Shown: positions 48,703 to 61,020 of the stretch, one piece after another
How positions within the stretch are numbered: position 1 is the first letter of the stretch
How the letters are laid out: the number at the start of each line of letters is the position of its first letter
Assembly: GCA_002189035.1 (NCBI GenBank)
Contig: NEEC01000008.1
Coordinates: forward strand, 1,550,001 to 1,614,000
Direction: 5' to 3'
Source of the DNA: Utricularia gibba
Taxonomy: Eukaryota > Streptophyta > Magnoliopsida > Lamiales > Lentibulariaceae
DNA length: 64,000 nucleotides
Made by a program: the position numbers and the translations under genes
Notes under the pieces: generated by a model
Told to the model about the DNA's origin: nothing
The model's database searches: none
Seen by the model: only the letters and a program-made list of their open reading frames with translations

Positions 48703-51700
48703 CTAAGAATGCAACAACTCCTGGTCTCGTAATGTTGATGGAGGGGGAGGCAGCACCTTCTTGGCGAAGGCGAATGCATTAGGTAGACCTGATACCATCG
48801 GCGTGGTAACAATTGGTGCATCCAACACTGAATCCGGTATTGCAACAAGGGTTTCCTCCAAAAATGAATCAACCGTCTGCAAGTTCAAAAACCAAGTCAT
48901 TCTAGGATTTGTAAGACTTGAGCACGAGAGGAGAAAGAGACAATTTAAAATCTGGAAAAAAAGCCTCCTATTGTGTTCAGAGACTGCATCGGATACATGT
49001 CCCTATATTTCAACAGCTTCAAAATTGAACCCATACATGGTGTAATAAATATTAAGCATCAACTTGCGTCCCTTCAAGCAGTTTGTTGAAGAGAACAGAA
49101 GGTCAAAGAAGCTTGAAAATAGTTAACAACAATATAGAAGGCAACGGTTTTGATTTGATACTATTCAAACACAGCTAATAGGAATTCGTCCTTGCCTAGA
49201 AGCAGTTTGAAAATGTGCATAAACTCTGCAGCAGAAATGTTTTGATGACTCACCGAGCATCTAAGGAAAGCAGCATCAGCTTTTCGTTTCCAAAGGCCAT
49301 TCCCAGGCTCCGAGTGGAAAAAACCAAGCAGAGGCTGGATGAGCACGTAGAAGTAGAGAAATGAGGATTATATGGCTATGCAATTCAAAACAGGTGCGTG
49401 TCATCTGTTCTTTGGATAAGGAAACCATACCTTCATCAATTCACGAACGTTTGGTTCACAGCCATACATTCCCACGACTGAATTAGCATATGCTTTGTAT
49501 TTTTCAAGGACCTACATGGAAGAAAGAGTACTTGGATTCAACCAACTAAGAAAATGCCCCAGCATGAGAAGGATAATATCGCATGTCACTAGAACAACCT
49601 GCCTGCGGGTCAGTGTGCTTGGTGGCGCTCCATATATTGCACTGTCAACGTGAGCTAAAAGATTCCATGAACTGAAAATGTCACAAATTTTCAGGAAATC
49701 TTAAACGGATCAAAGTACAGGTACCAGAGAACCACTTTTGAAAACCATGATAGGGAAGTGAAAATACAGGGCACACACTTGTTGTAAGCTGCACGCCCAA
49801 CCATGACTCCGTGAGCCCCCTCGTTTAAGGCTGAAACAACCTAGAAGTAAAAAGGTCAAAAAAGAATCAGCATATCTCGTGGATTTTCCTGGTAAATGAG
49901 GCAATATATGGTCATTTGGATAAATGATCTGGAAATTCAGAATAAAAGGGGTAGTGAAAACCAGAACCACCAAATGCTGTATTTACAAAAAGTCGCTAGG
50001 TGCAAACCCTCATTTATGCAAAATATGATCCCTGGACCTCTATCATGAATTTCACAACGTTGAATATCGAGCACTGTATAAAAACCACAATACACACCTC
50101 ATCAATCAAGTTTAATCCACCATTAAGTGTAAATTTTAAATGGGGAAATCACGAACAAGAGCATAGTAGTACTCATATCTGCAAAAGTAACAAAACCATA
50201 AAATTGTGATACCGAAATACAAGTTTATAGTGTCTAAGGACATAGATAAAGAACAAAAAAAGGTGCTGATGATAGTAATGCAAGAAAATTTGCATTGATA
50301 AATAATGAAGTGACCAAAATACTACAATGAATGTGTGTGTACTTTAAAGGCGGAATTGATCTATTTTGTCTGGGAGTGAGCCGTTTCAGTAATCCCTTTC
50401 GTGAGTGTATTATGAAATGCTTTGTTGGTGACCGAGATGACACTTTATATATAAAATCACCTACATGAAAAAGAAAATACATTGTGAATATTCTCTCTTG
50501 CGAATATTGGATTCCTCATAGTAAAAATACATACTAAAATCATGCTACATGCATAACCATCAAAACGAGCGAACAAACATATATGATTAACATGCGTTAG
50601 GCGTCAGATTTTATGAAGCTCTAAAGGTAGAAAGAAACTGCCAAAGAAAAATCATTTTCCATACGCGCATAGAAGATAATTTCCAGCATTTATTGGCATC
50701 ATGACACTCACACAGCTGATCATATGAATCATGGCTATCAACTCCAATTCGGCATTTGACGCTTACAGGAACATTTGAGTTTGCAGAAATTACAGACATG
50801 GCATCAGCAACAAACTTCCCTTGTTTAAAGCCAAAACAACCAAATAAGAGCTCTTTCTTAAGGGAGTGTACTATAAAACTAGTCAAGACCTATTTCAAAA
50901 CCTCAGGATCAAGCATAAGCTGGAGTCCAAAACACCCTTTTCCAGCAACCTTTGGACTTGGACATCCGCAACTGTTTAATTGAAGTGTCTTATAATATAA
51001 ATGAGAAAAGCTGCTACAGAATCAAAGGATGGATCAGAGTAAGAAAAAAACTTGAAATTGATCTCATCATATCCATAGGAGCTTGCAAGTTGAGTTGCTT
51101 TAGCAATGTTTTGCAAATCACTTCCACCAATCTGAAGAACTATGGGATGTTGATCTTGACCGAAAGCCAAAAACTTGTCCTAAAAAATGTGAAGAAAGCA
51201 ATCATAGTCAAGAAATATTGTCAGGAGTAAAGATACCGAATGGGGGTCAATGCTGTTCATGTCACCATAATGCAGAAACTGGAAAGATTTTAACATTGAT
51301 TCAAGCATGGGTGCAGCAGATAAATTCCTCAAAACACCAGAAAATCATCCTACATTCGTTCCTTTATGGGCGAGCATCAAGTATGCCAAGAACTTTCAAT
51401 TCAATCCATTGGCACAAAAGACCAGATCGCATTAACAGACATAAGGTTAAGAAACTCTCTGCAGTGGAATAGCAAAAAATTCCAAATGTATGATTCTAAC
51501 ATCCCTCGTGGATTTAATTTACCAAGCCAATGACTTCCCATTCCAAGTTTATCAGTCAAAAAATACCAACTCAGTATGTATACAAGAAATGATTCGAATA
51601 TACAATAATGAAAGTATGCGCAACAGAAACCAATACAAAAACATATATAAAAAAACCCACTCTCGAAACATACCAAATTGTCCTTCTGATGTACAATGGT

Positions 51701-51958
51701 TTCAGCAGCAAGCATTTCTGTATACAGCCAAACATGCCTTGATATCAAACGAGCCAAAGTCCTGAAGTGATTATTTGTGCATTCCATCATTGGAGCAATA
51801 CTGCATTTCAAACACAGAGAACAATGCATGTCAACAAATCAACTAGCATGCTTTTATGGGCGACCAAATGCTTAGAAATCAGAAGTGAGATCTACCTAAA
51901 CAATGGGGTGGATAGCGATTGGCAACCATCATAGAATGTTTATTGAGCTGGAAAATGC
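48703..51958 (-). CDS. DUS: tRNA-dihydrouridine synthase (DusA-like), two frame breaks
   Basis: FMN-dependent TIM-barrel enzyme reducing uridine to dihydrouridine in tRNA. Exons: 51958-51896, 51800-51674, 51179-51052, 50971-50902, 50814-50712, 50460-50343, 50178-50098, 49840-49779, 49671-49599, 49511-49431, 49334-49254, 48876-48703; about 380 residues. Motifs: LFSIAPMMECTNNHFRTLARLI, HPIVLQIGGSDLQNIAKAT, NCGCPSPKVAGKGCFG with the active-site Cys, VSVKCRIGVDSHDSYDQL, KHFIIHSRKGLL, EGAHGVMVGRAAYN and FFHSEPGNGLWKRKADAAF. Two exons are one base short: in 51958-51896 at the G-run 51905-51908 (plus strand), and in 50178-50098 at 50142-50145 (DFP then HLKFTLNGG). An in-frame ATG pair lies at 51932/51929, but coding could extend upstream. 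An ORF at 52545-52808 is a candidate first exon without a clear join. Mitochondrial, plastid or cytosolic location is not readable. Confidence 0.85.
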
Positions 51959-52900
51959 CTGCAATAATGGCAATTTTTGAGGCTTCAATAACTCAAGTGT
52001 CTACTACGACTTACAATGATTTTTCAGTACGAATCAAGGAACAGAAATTACAAAAACCAACTTTATTTCAGACAAAACTCCCCTCTAGACCGTGACAGCT
52101 TGCTCCCTTAAAAAGAAAACCATAAAAAAAATCCTTTTTTCTCGAGGAGAAAAACCACATGAAGAAAATATAAAGATCACCATCCCAAACCATCACAGAT
52201 CAGAAAAAAATTCATGAGATTCTTTAAGGTGTTTTATTCTCTTCTTGCTTTTTTTTCTTTTATAACGGCTCTAACAGCACATTGAGCTATGACTAGCGGA
52301 TTCCACGTTGTCTGAAAAGAAAAAAAAAAACGAAAGTTACAAGAAGCCGAAAAAAAAATTTGACAGAAACTTGCATTCATCGTATCGAGAAAGGAATTAC
52401 AAGGAGTAGCGGAGCGGTGAATCGACGATGACTAGTTAGGGCCGTCTGATTCGCGCCGCCTAGCGGGAATTCTGCCGGACGAAAGGAGAGACACGAAGTC
52501 TCTAGATATATACTTTCCAGTGATTAAAAAAAAAGCAATGAATTTTACAAATATTTAGAAGCAAAAAATATCGAATAATAATAATAAAAAAAGATAAAAC
52601 AAAAACAAAAAGAAGGAAGCATTTTGCTGAAACCGTTATTCATGAAGGATTGACTATTCACAGGTTTTCGGTTTTCATTGGGCTTTGGCCATGCAGGGGA
52701 ACTCCCGAAATAGGGAAACTGCAATCTCAACCTTCCCCGAATCGCCATTTGAGAAGGTGGAGGTTGTTCAATGACCTCCGGCGACATCTTTGTTGGAAGA
52801 TTTTTCATCAGTTTTAGATAACCGTGGGTTCTCGATCGTCTGAAGAATGTGAATTCGACTCAATTTCAGATAGTTTCAGAAGCATTGTTTTCGGGGGTAA
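51959..52900. other. Intergenic/leader region between DUS and EFR3
   Basis: Must contain the promoters or leaders of the divergent pair. The minus-strand ORF 52808-52545 (MKNLPTKMSPEVIEQPPP...) may be a DUS N-terminal exon. If so, the two start codons lie only 92 bp apart. Equally it may be chance overlap with the EFR3 leader. Confidence 0.4.
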
Positions 52901-55900
52901 ATGGGGGTGATTTGCAAGGGAATGATCCCATTCCATGACAGTCTCTGTATTTGCTGTCCTGCTTTGCTGCCTCGATCCCGCCACTCCGTCAAGCGATACA
53001 AGAAGCTGTTGGCTGATATATTTCCTAGAAACATGGTGTGTACCGTAGTCTGACATTTTCGTGGAAGCCATTTTCTATATTTACATATTGCCTTGCTTGA
53101 AATGAATACATTGCGTCTTTCTAGATACTATCGGGCATTTCAATATTTACTGCTTTCAGTAAAGGTTAATTAATGTGACTATCCGACTGCAAGTGTCTCT
53201 CATCACGCAATGTGAAGAAAAGTAGGAAGCGTTTAGTTAGGGATATTCACTCGTGCAATATCAAGAAAAATGCCTTTGTTACATGTAGTGTTTGTATCTT
53301 ATGCTAGTGTACTGCCAATTTCATTGAGTTTGTTTCTTTTTTCTTTCTTATTTTTTATAGGTGGAAGAATCTAGTGATCGAAAGATCAGCAAGTTGTGTG
53401 AATATGTTTCAAAAAATCCTCTACGGGTCCCTAAGGTTAGACCGGTCATACAAGACCCATGAACTTCTTTTTTGCGTAGTTATGATAAACTATTCACATT
53501 TAATGGTGCCTTTTCATTTGTCTCCAACTGGGTGTGTTCATATGGAAACATGCATATATGAATCATTTTTATTTCTTTGTTTACTGTTGAAGAAAGGAAA
53601 AAAAAAACTAGCTGAAAAAGGCCTCATTTTATTTTTCAAGTTTCCTTAAGCTTCTGAAACCCAAAAATGTTTATTAGCATTTAGAAAATGTTGGTCTCAG
53701 ATTTTTTCTATCACACCAATGCAGGGGCGTTGCTTTGACATGTACTGTTAAGGAAACTAGTATTGATTTTTCGCTTTGTACTGACCAGATTACAAGTATA
53801 CTTGAAGAAAAATGTTGTCGAGCTGTGAGGAATGAGAATCTTAAGTATGTAAGGGTTGTGATGTCTGTCTACCGGAAGCTGGTTTTGTCTTGCCCACAAC
53901 AAATGTAAGTTCTTCAACCCACCACTTATGCTCCTAGCTATTTTTTTTCATGTATCTAACTAAAATATTGATGTCAGGTCTTTGTTCTCTGCAAGCTTCC
54001 TGAACATGATAAATATTTTGCTTGATCAAACAAAGCATGATGAGATGAGAATTATTGGCTGCCACTCTCTTTTTGACTTCATAAATAATCAGGTTTTTTT
54101 TATACTTCAGTTTGTCACATACAGTGCCTTTTTCACTAAACTAACGTGATTCTTTCTCTCTAGAGAGATGGCACATATATGTTCAGCCTGGAAGGTTTGA
54201 TCCCAAAACTTTGTCTTCTAGCTCAAGAGGATGGTAACGATGAAAGGATGCTGCAATTACGTTGTGCGGGACTTAAAGCTCTGTCTTCTACAGTATGCTA
54301 CTGCACTTTGCTTTCTCTATAGCCATATTGAATTGCTACGGTTCATGAGTTTTTCTGCTGGCATTTTATGCCAATGTGAACTCATCAGCTGGTTTTAATC
54401 AGGTCATTAGTTGGTCCTGTTTCTTCATTCACTAGGAGTATGCTTTATGAATTTTTTGCTCTTGCACACAAAGACTCATGAATATGATACCTTCAAAGTC
54501 ATTAGAGCATTTTGGAATCTATTGTGGAAGAATTTTTGATAGCTTCAATTGACATTCTTATTTATTGAATAATTGCTGATCTTAACTTTCATTTCAAGTG
54601 TGTATTAATTAATGTACCTTTTTAATTCATAGATTTGGTTCATGGGAGAATTCTATCACATTTCAAGCGACTTGGAAAATGTGAGTTACACCTGAGTTTC
54701 TTATCAGCTTTAACTTGTTTGATAAATCAGGTATGGCGATGTTTTGAAGAGTATGGCATTTTGCTGCTTCAACATCTGCATGGTGCCTTACGGATATATT
54801 CATCAGTATGTTGTATGTTAAGTAGGCTGGTCATGCATGATTTCTAAAGACTTTAGCAAAGTCCATAAAGAATAGAATTTTTTTTTGTATGCTTTTTCAT
54901 GCTTCGTTTCTATGTATCGTTACTGAAAATTTATTTTATGTTGACACTATCTCATAGCTATTTTTCCCATGTCCTAGATTTAATATATTTTCTAATTTAC
55001 TCATGATTGTTCAAATACAAGGGTTCAGGTTGTCTCTGCTGTTCTGGGAAATTGTCTAGAACCCGAAGATGCTGATAAAAATGAATGCCAAGAAGAGATC
55101 AAAGCTGTAAACAATGATAATGCAGAAATTATGAAAAGAGCTATTTCATGGACACGGATTGTCAATGGGAGAGATTATTTAACAACGTAGTTCCTTTCCT
55201 TGCATTTATATCCTTGCATTGTATCTGCAGATGATTTAATACTTTATTAACCAAGATTGTCTGTTTTGGTCGGATCAACCAGAGTTGACGATGGAAGCAC
55301 CAAATTCTGGTCAAGAGTCTGCTTGCACAACATGGCAAAATTGGCCAAAGAGGCTACTGTTATTCGACGTGTTTTTGAATCTCTATTCTGCTACTTTGAT
55401 TGTGGCGATCTTTGGTCCCCTGCTAATGGGCTTGCTCTTCTTGTGTTACTTGATATGCAGTCAATGGTGGAAAACTCTGGTTGCTAATTTCTCTGTTTAT
55501 GTGTTGTGTAGGATTGCTATACTTTCGTAGAGTGATGCATTTGTTATCTGAATATGGTGTCATTTCTCTCTCCATGCAGGACATAATTCTCATCTCTTAC
55601 TGTCTACCCTAGTCAGGCATCTTGATCATAGGAATGTTCAAGAAAACCCCCATTTGCAGATAGACATTGTTCAAGTTGCTATTTCACTAGCTCGTGTAGC
55701 CAAGGCCCAACCTTCTGCAGCTATTATTGGTGCATTCTGCGATGTGATGAGACATTTGAGGAAAAGTATAAGCTGCTCTCTTGCTGATTCTAGACTTGGG
55801 GAGGAAGCAAGTCAACAAAATAGGAAATTTCAATCAACAATGGATGAGTGCCTTGTTCAACTATGCTATAAGGTTATAATTCTTTCTCAAGTTTAGAAAT

Positions 55901-58811
55901 TATTATACAATTTAAAAAATCGTTATGCTCTATCTGGTCATATGATGTTTGGGCAAAATGACTTAAAATATCCTTTGTGAAACAGATAGGGGATTCTAGA
56001 CCCATTCTGGATGCAATGACTTTGATGCTGGAGAACACATCTAATATACCTATTATGGCTAGAAATACTATTGCAACTGTCCAACGTGTCGCTCATGTTA
56101 TTGCTTTCTTACCAAATCCGTCATCTAAGAACAAGGTACAAATGCTGCTTTATATGCTGAATTACATTGATGTTGACAATAATATTGAATTATGTGTTGT
56201 ATCTCAGCCTTTTCCCGAAGCACTATTCCATCAAGTACTCTTCGCAATGGTTTCTTCAGAACATGAAACAAGGATTGAGGCCAATCGCCTTTTTTCTGTT
56301 GTGCTTGAGCCAACCTCTTTCTGCCATTCTGATTTAAACAGACAATGCTCAAACAATCATGCTGAATCAAAGTTGACTCTATCAAGTTCATCTTCTTCCA
56401 TTTCTTCTTCAGCTTTTATACCTGAGAGAGTAAGAAAAGAGAATGGTTGTAAATATGTAGATCAAATCTTCGAAACTTTACCTGATTCCAAAGAAAAGTC
56501 CAGAGACCTCACACGAATAACATCTGGATGTGATCGAAATCTCTCCATCAAAAGGGATTCTTTGGCCCGATTCCATGGAATATGGACAAAGAAGTGGTAG
56601 TTGGAACTTATTACATTACTTTTCTTTTTTATATAGCACTGTTTCTTCTCAGTGAAGTGGTTACACCCATGCTTACTTCTTTTTCAGAATGGATTGTACT
56701 TTAAATTGAAAAGTCGGCATATCAGCCTCTTGCTTTCGTCAATATGGGTGCAGGCAATGTTTCACTCAAACACTCCAGCGAACTATCAAGCAATTGCTCA
56801 TACATTCAGCTTGCTGATATTGCTTTCACGAGGCAAGGTACTTATTAGTATGGATGTTTATGAGCTTATTAAATGTTATATCCTGACGTATATCTTTGTT
56901 TGTATTTTTGGAACAACAACAAAAGATTAGTAGTATAAAATTATGAAAACAGAAGTCTACTGAAAATTGATGTCAGTACTGTATTGTGGGATTAAGGCAA
57001 TCATTATTTCCGTTGTCACAATAGCCTATGCATTGTAACACGAAGGTAATGTATATATTCTTAACTCTAACTTTTCTCTCAGAAGTCTAGGAATGATATT
57101 CTCATCCGCAGCTTTCAGCTTGCATTTTCTTTAAGGAGAATATCTCTTAAAGGAGGTCAGTGCAAATTAATAGAGTTAGGTTGTATATATTTCCGATTAG
57201 CTATGATTTTCTGAAAATATTGATATATTCTTAAATGGATGCTACTGGTGGTGCATGATTGTGCTCTAAAGAATTGCAGTAAGATAAATATAGGTTAACA
57301 GATCCCCTAGAATATCAGCTAGAAGGATGCAATGAGAGAATGGATCCAATATCTGCAATTTCTACTTGAAATCCTGTATTATGTTGTGAAATATCTGTCA
57401 AGGTTCATGAATCTTGTGCATTTTATAGGTTCTCATCAACCATCTCAATGTAGATCTTTGTTTGCCTTGGCGACCTTGATGATCTATTTGCTGTCAAAAG
57501 AATACAACATCCTTCCGCTTATCAATGCTGCAAGGGCTTCATTAAGAGATTTAGTGAGCATTACACCATACTCCTATTTTCATGAGCCCTTTGATTATGT
57601 CCATTAAATTTTTAGCTTCAAAGCTGCAAGATTTGTTCCTGGTTTTCATCAGCTGGTGATACCCAACAGGTTGATCCATTTCTTCATTTGGTAGATGACT
57701 GCAAGCTGCTTGCCATAGATCAGATAGTAACTTCAGATGGGGCAGTTAGAGCTTATGGGTCAACAGAAGATGATGAAGATGCATTAAGCTCACTTTCAGC
57801 GATAAAACTTTGTGATGATCAATCTGCAGAATCCTTTTCTCCCATTATTGTGGACTCTATGGGCAACCTATCAGATGTAGTCCTTTGTCTAACTTGGCCA
57901 TTTAAAAATCTTGTCTCCCCCTTAATATGATGCAGTGGTGTTTGAAATATGCATTCTATGTGAAGGTTGAGTCATGCAATACAAAGGAACAACTTCTTAG
58001 AGATTTTCTCCCTGATGATGTTTGTCCTCTAGGAGCTGCCTTGGTTAAAGAAGCTCCTGATAATGGTCATGAAGACAATGAAGAGGCGGTAATGAACTTT
58101 TCCATTTCCTAAATTATCTTCCATATCGAAACATACATCATGCATATATGAAATGTAGCACATTGCAGATTCATCATTCCATTGTTACCACAAGTGGTGA
58201 CCTTATCCACTCATTTTCACATCAAATGGATTCCTCACAACCCACGCTCGAAAGCCCTTCTCTAGTGAGTGTGCATCAATTTTTGGACATGGTAAGAGTT
58301 CATGCAAGCAAATCTTCTTCTCGTAAAAACATTCTCCCAAGCATTCTTTCATCACTCATTCACATGTAAATCTTTTCCTTGCTGAGTGTAAATCAGGTGT
58401 CTGAAACAGAAAAAGAAGTGGTAGAGTTGATGCCCTCCACCAATTCCAGCATCCCCTACAAGGATAGGGCAAACCACTGTGAGACCCTTCAGATTGGAAA
58501 ACAGCAGCTTGTATCCAATCTCCTGGCTTTGGGTTCCAATCCTGGGAAGACCCCAACACATGACAGGCCCTCCTGCTCAAGTCCTCAGGCAGTAAATTGT
58601 TTACTTGGTGCTTTCCATTTTGATCGCCCCTGTTGCTTACATACTTGACGCTTGAAAGCATGTTGCCAAAAAACAAGTCTTATTGCTAATGCAGGCTTCA
58701 CTGGACAATCATGCACCCGTACAATGCACTGGTGAACTTGTGGGCCAACGGGACTTCCATTTTCCAACCGCAAGTCCGTACGACAACTTCTTGAAAGCTG
58801 CTGGAGGATAA
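52901..58811 (+). CDS. EFR3: Plant EFR3 homologue (SEMI-ROLLED LEAF2-type)
   Basis: ARM/HEAT-repeat scaffold related to yeast Efr3, which anchors PI4-kinase at the plasma membrane. About 980 residues in 19 exons: 52901-53035, 53361-53435, 53789-53904, 53978-54092, 54164-54292, 54633-54680, 55029-55186, 55283-55479, 55580-55872, 55986-56135, 56208-~56595, 56688-56837, 57083-57155, 57429-57553, 57670-57876, 57936-58088, 58169-58291, 58397-58591, 58695-58811. The Cys-rich start (LCICCPALLPRSRHSVKRYKKLLADIFP) is the family's membrane-anchoring end. Also seen: KISKLCEYVSKNPLRVPK, MRIIGCHSLFDFINNQ, FWSRVCLHNMAKLAKEATVIRRV, FLPDDVCPLGAALVKEAP and the C-terminus ASPYDNFLKAAGG. The join from exon 11 to exon 12 is unresolved: donor GTG|GTAGTT gives the wrong phase. 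All other junctions fit. Confidence 0.9.
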
Positions 58812-59174
58812 GGATGATCTCAAACAACATATGGCGTATGTATCAGAGATGTATATGAGTTGTTATTCTCACTGTCTTCCTCGCCCTCAACGGCTAATAT
58901 CACAAGTCCCAATAATTAAAATGCATAAATACTTCATCCTTAAATTAGAAACTCATCCTGGTTTATAGGTCTTAATTGGGTTCCTTTTTTAGAATTGAAT
59001 GGGCGGGTTGAACCGGTTAAATCGGACGAATCCGTTTTCTGAACACGAGGGTCCTTCAAGGCATTGGGTAATCAGGGAAGCTTTTCGATACGAGTGTGAA
59101 GATTCTAAAAGGGATTCATTGGAAGGGCTCTTCTTTCCGGAAGAACACGGAACCCTAGGATAGATTCAACAAGG
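58812..59174. other. Intergenic, EFR3 to the 132-aa gene
   Basis: 363 bp containing the EFR3 3' UTR and the promoter/leader of the next gene. Nothing else seen. Confidence 0.55.
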
Positions 59175-59984
59175 ATGGACAGAAAAGTTTTGTTGGGGAA
59201 AAACGACATCGACGATGTCCGCTGGCTTTGCTCTCTGTCTGAGGCTGAGCTTGTAAGTGCTCTCTATTTCCTCCTTTTTGTTCTCAATTGAACGCAAAAA
59301 ATGTGAATGGCGTTAGGAAGTGTGTGTTGTCGAACAGGATTTGTTGATGGTATTGAGGAGCATCGTCGATATGCGTTCAAAGCAGATTGGCCACGAGGCA
59401 TTAGCGAAGTATTTCGACTTGAGAATGATCCGCACTTTTGGTAAGCGTTTTTACTCAAAAGATGTCTTCTTGCAAATATTCAACAAAAATTCATGATTTT
59501 AAGATAATCATATGTAAACTGAAGTTTCCCAGAGCTCAAGTGTGTACTAATCTGATGTAAGTTCCAGGGTCCCTTTTCATGGAGCATTTGAAAGGGGAGC
59601 TACAATCGGTGCCTGGGGCTTCGACTATCGACTGTAACTTGTCAAAGCAACAACTTTGTGATACTTTTGCCAGCATGAAAGAGGAGGAGTTGTATTCTTA
59701 CATATGTAGCGATGACAGGAAGAGAATAAGGGAAATGTGAGTGACATTTATCAAACTATGCTGTTTTTGTTGGAACTGTTTCAGCATGTTATGTTGCTGT
59801 TAATTCTTTATGGAAACCTACAGCCCTGCTCTCTCTTTAGTCTCCCCGTTAGATGCTTAAACCATCAGTTGGAATGAGTATTCTTGCGGTAGCTTTTGTT
59901 TACTTTTCCTAACCAATCTCCTGCTTCTGTTGCAGGTTTTTTGATGACATGCCCCAACCCAAGAAGCCCAGATTGGAAGAATGA
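59175..59984 (+). CDS. Unrecognised 132-residue protein, four exons
   Basis: Exons 59175-59252, 59338-59440, 59568-59736 and 59936-59984 join in phase with good GT-AG sites, which argues for a real gene. The protein starts MDRKVLLGKNDIDDVRWLCSLSEAEL, has a helical middle (LLMVLRSIVDMRSKQIGHEALAKYFDLRMIRTFG, then LFMEHLKGELQSV), an acidic stretch MKEEELYSYI and a basic end QPKKPRLEE that resembles a short nuclear localisation signal. No transmembrane segment or enzymatic motif. I have a weak sense of a conserved plant family of this size ending in PKxPRL but cannot name it; no function is proposed. Confidence 0.65.
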
Positions 59985-60517
59985 AGTTCTCAGCACCGTC
60001 TCTGACGCCATTGGATTCCTGAAAGATAAACCTTGACTTAGAATGTATGTATCCATTTCTGATGCCAAGTATGAGATAAAACAAACATGGATTGGCGCCG
60101 ATAATGTTGAGCAATATCTAACTGCAGGTGTGTTCCTTGGCCTGTGGATTTTTGGCATTTTATTGATGGCACAAACTGCTCTAATTTAGGGGTACACAGA
60201 AATGCCACTCTAATGGTATGAAAAAAAAATTAAATGTTCATTCCAAAATTGTAAGTGATACATGAAATATATTTCTTCTTGTTATATATTGGCAATGCAA
60301 AGTATCAAATATGAATTTCTGAAAAATGATAAAGAATATAGAAATAGAGGCATGTAAAGAATTTTCAACAATTTAAAAAAATGAAATCTTAATATGTTCA
60401 CAAGAAAAAATGAATGCCATTGGTATATGAAAATTTTAATGGCTAATTTGTGAAATATGATTATAACCAAAATAATGTCTGAAATCAATTATCAAATCCG
60501 TTAATGAATATAGTTTT

Positions 60518-60573
60518 ATATCATTTATAATTTTTTACAATAATTATATCATTTATAATTTTTTACAATAATT
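60518..60573. repeat. 28-bp tandem duplication
   Basis: Two exact, adjacent copies of a 28-bp AT-rich unit beginning ATATCATTTATAATTTTTTA, at 60518-60545 and 60546-60573, followed by a degraded partial third unit. Confidence 0.9.
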
Positions 60574-60624
60574 AAATCATTTTAATTTTTTATTCATTTG
60601 TCAGATGACCGCAGAGGCAGGGCA

Positions 60625-60645
60625 GGCCCATTATATGTTGGCCCA
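60625..60645 (+). promoter_or_regulatory. Paired site II motifs upstream of the GON4-like gene
   Basis: GGCCCA lies at 60625-60630 and 60640-60645, about 375 bp before the ATG. A site II pair of this kind is a common growth/housekeeping promoter signature. Function inferred from position. Confidence 0.5.
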
Positions 60646-61020
60646 TATCCAATAACTTCCCCACCTTTACAAGTCAGAGAAGAGGCAGCCCAGTAGCTTC
60701 TCCTTGTTGAAAGGCAGGAAACTGGCGTATCGCGAGGAACTCAGAACATATGGCGGGTGAAGCTATATGCCAGAGACGGAGCACCCTCGCAGTCCGCTGC
60801 CAAGGAATTGCCGGCTTGTTGCTTGCATTGAATTGTTCTGCCGTGCGGTTGATTCTCCTATTCTAACGATGAGCAGCGCCGCCCCATAAGGTTGCTTATT
60901 TCTGTCGCAGTTCTAATTACAAGCATCCCTGGGAAAATTCTTTATCTTCGCCGATACGGGTAATGATAATTCCCACATTGTGTTAGGCATTCGAAAATCA
61001 CTTATTTCCCTATCCTCAAA

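Larger units (their letters stand above)
59985..61020. other. Intergenic, upstream of the GON4-like gene
   Basis: AT-rich at 60200-60600 with a short tandem repeat; then the site II motif pair and a GC-richer leader from about 60700 to the ATG. Confidence 0.55.
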
